64,000 nucleotides of DNA, taken from NCBI RefSeq assembly GCF_001854885.1, contig NZ_MDDV01000019.1:1-64000 (forward strand), read 5' to 3'. Below are positions 34,381 through 43,473 of this stretch, in pieces. The stretch is from Ensifer sp. LCM 4579. Lineage in GTDB: Bacteria > Pseudomonadota > Alphaproteobacteria > Rhizobiales > Rhizobiaceae. Both the position numbers and the translations under genes were made by a program. The notes under the pieces were generated by a model. It was not told the origin of the DNA, ran no database searches, and worked only from the letters and a program-made list of their open reading frames with translations. How positions within the stretch are numbered: position 1 is the first letter of the stretch; the number at the start of each line of letters is the position of its first letter.

Positions 34381-35147
34381 TCGTTTCTCAGCGTCTTTCT
34401 GGAGAGGGTGAAGACAAGCATCCCGGCAAAGAGTGTCAGAAATGCGATTCCGTAAAGATAGTTCATGTCGAGGCCGATGGCGCGGTATTCCGGATAGAAG
34501 CCCTTGCGAAAGCCCATGACGATGTGGACGAGCGGGTTGACGAGCACGAGATCGCGATAGGGCGCGGGGATCTTGTCCGGCAGGAAGAAGACGCCGGAGA
34601 TCAGGAAGAGTGGCCGGTTGACGATGTTAAAGACCTGCTCGTAAAGCGGATATTTGAGGAACAGCACGCAATTGATCATCGCCACCCCGAGGCCGAAGAG
34701 GCAGGCCATTGCCACCGCCTCCAGGATCGTCGGCCAGTGAAGGCTGGTCTCGACCCGCATGTTGGCGATGATCGCGCCGAGCACGATGAAGGCGACGAGC
34801 GAGGTGGTGCCGATCTGCAGAACGAAGCGGGCGACGACCGTGTCGATCGGAGCGACATTGGGGTAGCTGAGCAGCGCCCGGTTGGCGCGGACCGCGCTGT
34901 TCAGGTAGCTCGTCATCGCCTGGTAGAACTGGAAGGCGATATAGCCGGTGGCGAAGAACAGCGCGAAGCTCGTGCCGAGCGCCGGCGTGCGGGCGATCGC
35001 CTGGAAGACGAGCGTCATCAGGAAGATATGCGCGGCCGGGTCGAGCAGCGCCCAGATATAGCCGCCGGGCTTCGAGCCGAAGCGCGTCGCCATTTCGCGA
35101 ACGAGCAGTGCGCCGACGACGCGGATATGGGTGGCAAGATAGCTCAC
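34377..35147 (-). CDS. rkpT: KpsM/RkpT-type capsule export ABC permease
   Basis: A 256-residue ABC-2 permease with about six membrane helices, beginning (M)SYLATHIRVVGALLVREMA at a GTG four bases after the rkpZ-like stop. It is the paralogue of the plus-strand permease at 25161-25931. With the ATPase encoded next and the KpsE-like protein it makes the inner-membrane exporter of the K-antigen. Confidence 0.9.
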   Translation of the reverse strand: MSYLATHIRVVGALLVREMATRFGSKPGGYIWALLDPAAHIFLMTLVFQAIARTPALGTSFALFFATGYIAFQFYQAMTSYLNSAVRANRALLSYPNVAPIDTVVARFVLQIGTTSLVAFIVLGAIIANMRVETSLHWPTILEAVAMACLFGLGVAMINCVLFLKYPLYEQVFNIVNRPLFLISGVFFLPDKIPAPYRDLVLVNPLVHIVMGFRKGFYPEYRAIGLDMNYLYGIAFLTLFAGMLVFTLSRKTLRNE

Positions 35148-35151
35148 GCCG

Positions 35152-36447
35152 TCACCCGAAGGGATAGAGCATGCGGCCGAGCAGCCGGAGGCGCGGATCG
35201 GAAAGGCCGCGGAAGAAGCGGATGGGATCGGCCCGGAAATCCTCGACGTCCCGGTCGTTGCCGGCTTTCCGGATGGCCGGTGCCAAAAGCGCGGTCAGGA
35301 GATGGCGCCAGCCGAGCACGCCATAGGGCCCCCAGGGCCGCCAGGCCGGGCGGGAGGGGGAAAGGGCGTCGGGCTCGTCGAGCTGCCCGCGGATCGTGGC
35401 AACGGTCGCTTCGAATGATGTCTCTTCTCCGGTCTCGAGATGGAAGTAGCGAGGATAGAGGAGATAGGCGCCGGCGAAAAGCGCCTCGAGCGTCAGCTTG
35501 CGGCCGCGGCGCGGATGCGCCTGGCGGTCGTCGGTCAGCCCCCACCCGGCATAGAAGGGCGAACCCGCCGTCGTCACCTTTATGCCGCGCATCAGCGCCT
35601 CGAAACCGGCGAGCGATGTGATCGTGTAGACATGGTCGACGGTCTTGAGCGCCTCTGCCAGCGGCAGGGTCTCGGTGACGATTATTGCGAGATGCGCCAC
35701 CTCGGCCGGGTCGGAGCGCGCCGGGCGGACGCGGCTCAAGACATCCGGATGCGGCTTATAGAGGATCTGCGCCGCCGGCTGTTCCGCCGCGGCAAGCCGC
35801 ACGAGATCGTTGTTGGTGAGCGGCACGGGACAGCCATAGCGGATCGAGGCGTCGTCCTCCACCTGGCCGATGACGAGCACGCGCTTGCCCGTCTTCTCGC
35901 CATAGACCGCCTCGGCCGTCCGCTGCCGCCCGCCATTATATTTGCTGATGCCGCTTTCGATGAGGCTCTCGATGCCGGCCCGCGCCCGCGCCAGGAGGGC
36001 CGGGTCGGCCGCGAAGTCGTAGCTCCCGAGCAGCATTTCGAGATCGGAGGGCCGGGTGCAGTCGAAATAGGGCGTGCGGCTATCGAGCGCCAGCGAGAGA
36101 GGAGGGGTGCGGCTGGCGCTCGGGCGAACCGAGCGCAGAAAGCCGTCCTCGAGGAAAGTCACCGGAAGCTTGCGCTCCCTCGCGATCGCCGCCAGCGCCG
36201 GCGGCAGCTCCGGGCCCCAGACGAGGAACTCGCACCCTTCGCGGCTAAGGATTCGCGGCTTCCAGACGCGTTCGAAATCGCGCGCGCTCAGATCTTTCGG
36301 CAGGAAATGGAAGCGCCTCTCGGGGAAATATCGCGCAAGAAAGCTCCTCTTCCATTCGGTGACGTGCACGACAAAGGTCGTCACCCGCTCTGTCGTCCAA
36401 GCAGGGTTCACGCACTCTTCTTCCGCCTTCTTTGCCTGTCGGCTCAT
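35152..36447 (-). CDS. rkpZ: Capsule polysaccharide biosynthesis protein, KpsC/RkpZ (LpsZ) type
   Basis: A 431-residue protein resembling one Kdo-transferase module of KpsC: FLEDGFLRSVRPSAS, then TPPLSLALDSRTPYFD followed by SDLEMLLGSYDF, a KPHPD motif (ILYKPHPDVLSRVRP) for the CMP-Kdo donor, and the terminal AGSPFYAGWGLTDDR. KpsC/KpsS proteins build the poly-Kdo linker on the lipid anchor. RkpZ/LpsZ has been linked to K-antigen chain length in S. meliloti. The start is uncertain: ATG 36447 has a weak ribosome site, and GTG 36411 has a better one (GGAAGAAGAG). It is the first gene of the minus-strand capsule operon. Confidence 0.75.
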   Translation of the reverse strand: MSRQAKKAEEECVNPAWTTERVTTFVVHVTEWKRSFLARYFPERRFHFLPKDLSARDFERVWKPRILSREGCEFLVWGPELPPALAAIARERKLPVTFLEDGFLRSVRPSASRTPPLSLALDSRTPYFDCTRPSDLEMLLGSYDFAADPALLARARAGIESLIESGISKYNGGRQRTAEAVYGEKTGKRVLVIGQVEDDASIRYGCPVPLTNNDLVRLAAAEQPAAQILYKPHPDVLSRVRPARSDPAEVAHLAIIVTETLPLAEALKTVDHVYTITSLAGFEALMRGIKVTTAGSPFYAGWGLTDDRQAHPRRGRKLTLEALFAGAYLLYPRYFHLETGEETSFEATVATIRGQLDEPDALSPSRPAWRPWGPYGVLGWRHLLTALLAPAIRKAGNDRDVEDFRADPIRFFRGLSDPRLRLLGRMLYPFG

Positions 36448-36849
36448 CACCGTTATCGGGCCAATTTCCCACCAAAATCCACCGCTATGTACACGCGCGG
36501 CGGCTTCTCCGCCAGTCGTGAGCCGCCATGCGCCGAATGAATCCCTTCGGCCGGCAGTTTGCGACGCCAGTCATCGGGGGGAAGTCATGCGGGAACGGTC
36601 AATGCTCTCATCGGCGATCTGGAAGCGGATAAGATGAATGGTCCGTTCAGGCATGGTTAATGTCGCCTCCGATAGGCCTTGAGAGGATCCGATCCGCGGC
36701 TGCCGCGTTGCTACTTGCGAAAGCTCCGACTGACACAAAAAAGTCGGAACCGCGGAACATGGCCCTCTGCCGACGCGCTGCCAAGGCGCGCTGCGACGGC
36801 TGAACGGGCGCGGCGCGCGGAGTGCCGTGACCCGCAGGAAGGAAGACAA
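36448..36849. other. Divergent promoter region, capsule operon / OmpA-like gene
   Basis: No gene is seen. A short inverted repeat, CCGACT-N10-AGTCGG, lies at 36727-36748. It must hold the promoters for both the capsule operon and the OmpA-like gene, but no motif could be assigned with confidence. Confidence 0.4.
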
Positions 36850-39138
36850 ATGTCGATTAGATCCAGATTTTTCGCAACGGTGGCCCTGCCGGTGTTCGCT
36901 GCCTCCCTTGCGGTTCAACCGGCGCTAGCCGACAGCCTGAAGGCGCCGTTCGAAATGGCGCAGCAAGAGGGTGGCGAACTGTCGCCTGAGGAGTTGCTGC
37001 TGTTGAAGAAGCGCAAGAAGCAGCGTGCTGCCGAGGAAAAATCCCAAGGGCAGACGGAAGAGCGGCAAGGTCGCGCCGAAGAGCAGCAGCGGTCAGAGGA
37101 GAAGGCTCGCCGTCGCGCCGAGCGGGAGCAACAGCGGGCCGCCGAGCAGGAGGCGCAGCAGGCCGAGGAGCAGCAAAGAGCTCTGCGCAAGAAGCGCCAG
37201 GCCGAGAAGCAGCGGGCCGCCGAGGAGGAGGCGCAGCAGGCCGAAGAGCAGCAAAAGGCTCTGCGCAAGCAGCGCCAGGCCGAGAAGCAGCGGGCCGCCG
37301 AGCAGGAGGCGCAACAGGCCGAAGAGCAGCAGAGGGCTGTGCGCAAGCAGCGCCAGGCCGAGAAGCAGCGTGCTGCCGAAGAGGAGGCTCAACAGGCCGA
37401 AGAGCAGCAAAAGGCTCTGCGCAAGCAGCGCCAGGCCGAGAAGCAGCGTGCCGCCGAGCAGGAGGCGCAACAGGCCGAAGAGCAGCAAAGGGCTCTGCGC
37501 AAGAAACGGCAGGCCGAGAAGCAGCGGGCCGCCGAGCAGGAGGCTCAGCAGGCCGAAGAGCAGCAAAGGGCGCTCCGCAAGCAGCGTCAGGTCGAGAAGC
37601 AGCGTGCTGCCGAGCAGGAGGCTCAGCAGGCCGAAGATGAGCAGAGGGCTCTGCGCAAAAAACGTCAGGCCGAGAAGGAGCGTGCCGCAGAGCAGGAGGC
37701 TCAACAGGCAGAAGAGCAGCAAAGGGCGCTCCGCAAGAAGCGCCAGGCTGAAGAACAGCGGGCTGCCGAGGAAGAACGGCAGGTTGCGCCGGGCGCGGAA
37801 GAACCTGCCGCTGCCGAGCGGCTTCGGGGTGAGCGCAGAGTGCAGCCGGTGCCCGAGGTGGTCGATGAACGCACGGAAGAAGAGAGGCTGAAGATCGCAG
37901 AGGATCCGGCCTCCACCGATGGGACGATCGTGCTTCCTGTAGAAAGAGGCGCGGCTGTGCTCGACAGCGACAAGGATGCCGACAATATCAGCGGCAATCG
38001 TGCACGCGAGGCCCGCCGCAAACAGCGAGAAGCGTTGCGCGCTCGGGAAGAGCAGGTCGCGCCTCCGACGGACGATGCTGCCGCGCAGATGGCGATCCCG
38101 GCCGAGATCAGGGAGGAACTTCCGCAGCGAATCGAGGCGTTGCTGAACGAAGAAGGCGAGCGCTTCGAGGAAGCTCCGGCCTTCGCCGTGCCTGAGACGA
38201 CCAATATCGTCAACAATACGGTGATCAACAATACGGTGATCAACAACACGACCACTAACCAGACCACCGAGACGAACGTGACGGAGCTGAGGGTCGTAGA
38301 GGAGGTCGATGATCGTGTCATCCTCGGCGCTGGCGATCGCATCTTCGTGCGTGGCGACGACCGGCCGCGCCTGCGGCAGCATGCGGAAGAGACCTACTAT
38401 GACGATCTTTCGGGTGGCCGCGTCCGGGAAACGATTGTCCGCCCGGACGGCTACCGGATTGTCACCGTCTACAACCGTTACGGAGATATTCAGTCACGGA
38501 CGCGCGTCGACCGTGACGGCAACGAATATGTGATGATTTATGCGCCGGACTATGAAGACCGTCGTCGCCCGGCGATCTTCGACGTCGGCTACGAGCTGCC
38601 GCCGATGCGACTGACCATTCCGGTAGACGAATATATCGTGGATTACGGCGATGATCCGGATCGGGACTATTACGCGTTCCTGAGCGAGCCGCCGGTCGAG
38701 CCGGTCGAGCGGGTCTACACGATCGACGAAGTCCGGTACTCGGCCCGCCTTCGCGACAAGGTCCGCCGCATCGATCTCGACACGATCCATTTCGCGACGG
38801 GAAGTGCCGAGGTGTCGATGTCGCAGGCAAGGACGCTTCGCAATGTGGCGCTGGCGATGGAGAAAATCCTCGCGAGGGATCCCGGGGAAACCTTCTTCAT
38901 CGAGGGCCATGCGGATGCGGTCGGCTCTGACCAGTCGAACCTCGTGCTTTCAGACCGGCGCGCCGAAGGCGTTGCCGTGCTCCTGACGGAGGTCTACGGC
39001 ATTCCCGCGGAAAACCTCGTCACCCAGGGCTATGGCGAGCGTTTCCTGAAGATCCGCACGCCGGAGGCGGAGCAGGAGAACCGCCGCGTCACGATCCGTC
39101 GTGTGACGCCGCTGGTGCGGCCGGTGGCGCAGCGGTAA
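36850..39138 (+). CDS. OmpA-family protein with long coiled-coil repeat domain
   Basis: A 762-residue exported protein. Signal peptide at residues 1-28 (ending VQPALA). Residues about 55-305 are a Gln/Glu/Ala/Arg-rich rod holding eight near-perfect 26-residue repeats (95-302). An Asn/Thr-rich stretch follows near 455-480 (NNTVINNTVINNT). The C-terminal OmpA/MotB peptidoglycan-binding domain spans about 640-755, with IHFATGSAEVS, FIEGHADAVGS and NLVLSDRRAEGV. GGAAGGAAG precedes the ATG at 36850. It probably anchors to peptidoglycan and spans the periplasm. The rod would set a distance. No partner is evident. Confidence 0.85.
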   Translation: MSIRSRFFATVALPVFAASLAVQPALADSLKAPFEMAQQEGGELSPEELLLLKKRKKQRAAEEKSQGQTEERQGRAEEQQRSEEKARRRAEREQQRAAEQEAQQAEEQQRALRKKRQAEKQRAAEEEAQQAEEQQKALRKQRQAEKQRAAEQEAQQAEEQQRAVRKQRQAEKQRAAEEEAQQAEEQQKALRKQRQAEKQRAAEQEAQQAEEQQRALRKKRQAEKQRAAEQEAQQAEEQQRALRKQRQVEKQRAAEQEAQQAEDEQRALRKKRQAEKERAAEQEAQQAEEQQRALRKKRQAEEQRAAEEERQVAPGAEEPAAAERLRGERRVQPVPEVVDERTEEERLKIAEDPASTDGTIVLPVERGAAVLDSDKDADNISGNRAREARRKQREALRAREEQVAPPTDDAAAQMAIPAEIREELPQRIEALLNEEGERFEEAPAFAVPETTNIVNNTVINNTVINNTTTNQTTETNVTELRVVEEVDDRVILGAGDRIFVRGDDRPRLRQHAEETYYDDLSGGRVRETIVRPDGYRIVTVYNRYGDIQSRTRVDRDGNEYVMIYAPDYEDRRRPAIFDVGYELPPMRLTIPVDEYIVDYGDDPDRDYYAFLSEPPVEPVERVYTIDEVRYSARLRDKVRRIDLDTIHFATGSAEVSMSQARTLRNVALAMEKILARDPGETFFIEGHADAVGSDQSNLVLSDRRAEGVAVLLTEVYGIPAENLVTQGYGERFLKIRTPEAEQENRRVTIRRVTPLVRPVAQR
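37132..37755 (+). repeat. Eight tandem 78-bp coding repeats
   Basis: Each 78-bp unit encodes 26 residues of the pattern QRAAEQEAQQAEEQQRALRK followed by KRQAEK, with only a few substitutions (E/Q, R/K, L/V). Eight full units are followed by a partial one. High DNA identity between units implies recent expansion and possible copy-number change by slippage. Confidence 0.9.
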
Positions 39139-39230
39139 CCTGCCGGAACTGCGCTTCGGGGCGATCCCGCGTCGTGGCGCGGCGACACCGATCGGGAGTG
39201 ATCCGCCAGTCGCAAGGGCATGGCTTGTGC

Positions 39231-39482
39231 ATGGATTCTCGGCTCAGGGCAGGTCAGGCCTGCCTCTTGGCGCCTTCTCGCCTGGCCATTGTGAAAGCGC
39301 TCGCCGGGCAAGGTGCATTGTCGATCCGCGAGGTCGCGCGCAGGGTTGGCCGCGACGTTCAAGCCGTGCATCGGGACGTGACCACCCTCATCAATGCCGG
39401 CGTCATCGACCGCAGCGCTGAGGGAGTCGAGTTTCCCTATGACCGCATCCATTTCGAATATGATGTGAACGCCGCTGCCTGA
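39231..39482 (+). CDS. Small winged-helix DNA-binding protein, possibly truncated
   Basis: The segment SRLAIVKALAGQGALSIREV followed by ARRVGRDVQAVHRDVTTLIN and AGVIDRSAEGVEFPYDRIH is a winged helix of the ArsR-like / HVO_A0114 type, which often acts as an antitoxin or autorepressor. Full members usually carry about 30 more N-terminal residues. Here the frame before SRLAIV is unrelated-looking and no ribosome site fits a start, so the N-terminus may be lost. No partner toxin was found beside it. Confidence 0.45.
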   Translation: MDSRLRAGQACLLAPSRLAIVKALAGQGALSIREVARRVGRDVQAVHRDVTTLINAGVIDRSAEGVEFPYDRIHFEYDVNAAA

Positions 39483-39621
39483 CGACCGTAAATGAGGGCA
39501 GTGGCGCAGTAATGAATTGACGCGGAACGCAACCGGAAGATTTGAAACCGCCGACTGGCTGCGCGCTATCCTCTGTCCTTCCCACCACCGTCATCCTCGG
39601 CCTCGCTTGCGGGGAGAAGGT

Positions 39622-39661
39622 CCCGGTCCACCCTCCGCAGTTGCTGCGGAGGACGGGCAGG
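39622..39661. repeat. Palindromic repeat, same family as the one inside pbpC
   Basis: CCCGGTCCACCCTCCG followed by a short spacer and CTGCGGAGGACGGGCAGGG matches the core of the repeat at 45587-45663 on the opposite strand. It lies in the gap between the winged-helix gene and groEL. Confidence 0.6.
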
Positions 39662-39687
39662 GGGCTCGCGCGCACTCTTGCGACGTT

Positions 39688-39779
39688 GTGCGCCCTTCAG
39701 GCCGCGCAAAGGACGCCGTAACTATTTGTATCAGCGCATCGTGCTTTCCGAAGATCGGTTCCAATCTTCGGGCGATGCG

Positions 39780-39781
<2 letters not shown>
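39688..39781. repeat. Rhizobial palindromic intergenic repeat, copy 2
   Basis: Matches the element at 7655-7748: GTGCGCCCTTCAGGCCGCGC, then GCGCATCGTGCTTTCCGAAG and the stem partner CAATCTTCGGGCGATGCGC. It abuts the groEL stop codon and may work as its transcription terminator or RNA-stabilising hairpin. Confidence 0.7.
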
Positions 39782-41408
<1,627 letters not shown>

Positions 41409-41484
41409 TCACTCCTTCTCAGACTGCAAGTTTCGATTGATGCCGGCGCCTGCAGCGCCGGGCGCTCCTCCTGGCACCGATGCG

Positions 41485-41799
41485 CTAGGCGACCTTCCGT
41501 TCAGCGCCCGAATCCTCGATGACGCCAAGTACGTCGGCTTCCTTCAGGATCAGCAGGTCCTCGCCGTCGATCTTGATCTCCGTGCCGGACCATTTGCCGA
41601 AAAGCACCCGGTCCCCGACCTTCACGTCCAGGGCGACGACCTGGCCCTGCTCGTTGCGGGCGCCGGGGCCGGCGGCGATCACCTCGCCTTCCTGCGGCTT
41701 TTCCTTCGCGGTATCGGGAATGATGATGCCGCCCTTGGTCTTCTCTTCGGATGAGAGGCGGCGCACAAGAATTCGATCGTGGAGCGGTTGGAATGTCAT
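41485..41799 (-). CDS. groES: Co-chaperonin GroES (10 kDa)
   Basis: A 104-residue GroES beginning [20 protein letters not shown], with the mobile loop [16 protein letters not shown] and the usual [16 protein letters not shown]. The ATG at 41799 is chosen because GAGGAGG stands just before it and the family starts there. It caps the GroEL ring. First gene of the groESL operon, with a CIRCE element about 190 bp upstream. Confidence 0.97.
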   Translation of the reverse strand: MTFQPLHDRILVRRLSSEEKTKGGIIIPDTAKEKPQEGEVIAAGPGARNEQGQVVALDVKVGDRVLFGKWSGTEIKIDGEDLLILKEADVLGVIEDSGAERKVA

Positions 41800-41985
41800 C
41801 TCTTCCTCCTCAAGTTCTGGGTTCCCATGCACGCCAATCCGGGGAACGGCTGGTCGGCATGCACTGGGTAAGCCGAGCAAACGCGTCCGCCGGATGAAAT
41901 CCGGCGGGGCAGCCCTCCTGCGAGCGATCGGCAAAAGTGATCTGGTTTTGCCGGGAAATGTTTTCAAGAGGGTTGGAGCGGGATT

Positions 41986-42012
41986 TTAGCACTCTTGGTA
42001 GAAGAGTGCTAA
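41986..42012. promoter_or_regulatory. CIRCE element (HrcA operator)
   Basis: TTAGCACTC-N9-GAGTGCTAA, a perfect match to the CIRCE consensus, upstream of groES. HrcA should repress groESL here at normal temperature. Confidence 0.95.
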
Positions 42013-42203
42013 TGCATTGGAAAATCGGGGCTGCACGCGCGGGGAGCGGCCTGCCGGCGGGGGTTGGCGCCGGCATCTCCGCCTACTGACTGTAGATAAG
42101 TTCACGTACATTCGCCGGTGAGGCGGGAAGGAGCAGCGGTTTCCATCCCGCCCCATTGCGGTTGCAACGATCGCGCTGCGACAGCAGTTGGTCCTGAACG
42201 ATC

Positions 42204-42677
42204 CTATGCAGCGTTCTTTTCGCCCTCGATCTGCTTCTTGGTCGTGGTGGGTGTTTCGGCCTGGTGGATCTCGATGCGGCGCGGCTTCATCCGTTCCGGA
42301 AGCTCGCGGACGAGATCGATCGAAAGCAAACCGTTGGCGAGCTTGGCGCCAGTGACCGTCACGTAGTCGGCGAGCTGGAAGCGGCGCTCGAAGTTGCGAG
42401 CAGCAATGCCGCGATAGAGGTATTCGGCGTCCTTCTCGCCGGCGGTTTCACCGCTGACGGTCAGCAATTGCTGCTCATGCGTGATGGTGATTTCCTCCGG
42501 CGCGAAGCCGGCAACCGACATTGCTATGCGATATTCGTTTTCGCCGACGCGCATGATGTCGTAGGGCGGCCAGTTGTCGGCAGGTGCCATACGGCTTGCC
42601 GAATCCAGCAGATCGAAGAGATGATCGAAGCCGACGCTGGAGCGCGACAGGGGTGAGAAGTCGAAGCTTGTCCTCAT
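42204..42677 (-). CDS. Small heat-shock protein, Hsp20/IbpA family
   Basis: A 157-residue alpha-crystallin-type holdase. It begins MRTSFDFSPLSRSSVGFDHL, has the alpha-crystallin domain at about residues 35-130 (YRIAMSVAGFAPEEITI, YRGIAARNFERRFQLAD, with NGLLSIDLVRELPE as the GxL region), and a C-terminal tail RRIEIHQ. The ATG at 42677 is preferred over the one at 42683 because AAGGAGG is eight bases from it. A structured 5' leader suggests temperature control of translation. It lies upstream of groESL on the same strand. Confidence 0.9.
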   Translation of the reverse strand: MRTSFDFSPLSRSSVGFDHLFDLLDSASRMAPADNWPPYDIMRVGENEYRIAMSVAGFAPEEITITHEQQLLTVSGETAGEKDAEYLYRGIAARNFERRFQLADYVTVTGAKLANGLLSIDLVRELPERMKPRRIEIHQAETPTTTKKQIEGEKNAA

Positions 42678-42683
42678 AGCCAT

Positions 42684-42775
42684 ATCCTCCTTGAGCAACA
42701 TGGACACGAGAAGCGCCGAAGAGGCTGGCGCTCCTCGACAGTTGAGTCCCTGTAACAGGCAACTCATGCATTCGA
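42684..42775 (-). ncRNA. ROSE-like RNA thermometer in the hsp20 leader
   Basis: On the hsp20 strand, an upstream hairpin (GTTG-CCTG...CAGG...CAAC) is followed by a 10-bp stem GAGGAGCGCC/GGCGCTTCTC (42727-42736 with 42708-42717, one G-U pair). Then come the bases TTGCT just before CAAGGAGGAT. The TTGCT box pairing with the ribosome-binding site, preceded by hairpins and ahead of an hsp20 gene, is the layout of ROSE elements in rhizobia. Confidence 0.65.
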
Positions 42776-42975
42776 TTTAGGCAGTCATGGAGACGATTCA
42801 AGGGGGAGAAAGGCGCTGATGCCGGGGCGTAATAGCCTGGCGAATGCATGTCGCGGGCTGCCGAAAAACCGGCGCGGATTGCTGCGCTGCACGATGCCCG
42901 GAGCTTCTTGAATTTGCCTTTCGGCCCCCAATATCTGTTGCGCAGCAACCCATTATGGCGTGGAAAGGAGGAAAA

Positions 42976-43281
42976 ATGCTTCTCAACGAGATTCCCTGGA
43001 CGATCCCTCTGACCGTCCGCCTTTCGAATGGCCTGACGCGCACTTTCGGCTCCGTCTACGAGGCGCTCGACTTCCTCGAAAACGAGTGGCCGCTTCGCAG
43101 AGGCGAGCGCTATGAGCGGGCCGTGCGCACCTGCCGGCGGGCGCTCAACCGCATGACGCCCGCAGCCGTGGCCCGGGAGGCCTTCATTGCCGCCTGCCTC
43201 GAAGCGGGAATGCCGCTGGTCATGGCGGCGCGGGCGCGCAAGCCGCAAGGCACCGAGCCAAAGTCCACCCTGTCGGCCTGA
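42976..43281 (+). CDS. DUF982 domain protein
   Basis: A 101-residue protein with the DUF982 pattern common in Rhizobiales: WTIPLTVRLSNGLTRTFGSV, then EALDFLENEWPLRRGERYER and VRTCRRALNRMTPAAVAREA followed by FIAACLEAGM. AAGGAGG lies five bases before the ATG at 42976. The function is unknown. Plasmid or chromid copies are frequent in this order. It is divergent from the hsp20 gene. Confidence 0.82.
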   Translation: MLLNEIPWTIPLTVRLSNGLTRTFGSVYEALDFLENEWPLRRGERYERAVRTCRRALNRMTPAAVAREAFIAACLEAGMPLVMAARARKPQGTEPKSTLSA

Positions 43282-43423
43282 AAGAACATCATCGGTACGG
43301 CGTGCGGTATCGCATGCCGGCCGATGCGCGTTTGACAAAACGCGCAGCATAGGTGCTCGCCTAGAGCATGATCCGACCGGAGTGAAACGAGGATCGATAA
43401 GATCATGCGTCAGAAAGAAAGCG

Positions 43424-43466
43424 TTAGAGCGCCGATCTGATCCAGTCAGATCGAAACGCGCTCTAA
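43424..43466. repeat. Nested inverted repeat between convergent genes
   Basis: TTAGAGCG (43424-43431) pairs with CGCTCTAA (43459-43466), and inside lies the perfect GATCTGA-TCCAG-TCAGATC (43434-43452). It ends eight bases before the pbpC stop, between convergent genes, so it could be a bidirectional terminator. It resembles a repeat common in rhizobial genomes. Confidence 0.6.
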
Positions 43467-43473
43467 TCGGCGC

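Noticed and set aside
37132-37755. CRISPR-like array (regular direct repeats)
   Set aside because: The 78-bp units are contiguous, without unique spacers, and lie in frame inside a coding sequence.
39231-39482. Complete toxin-antitoxin locus around the winged-helix gene
   Set aside because: No toxin-like frame was found on either side.
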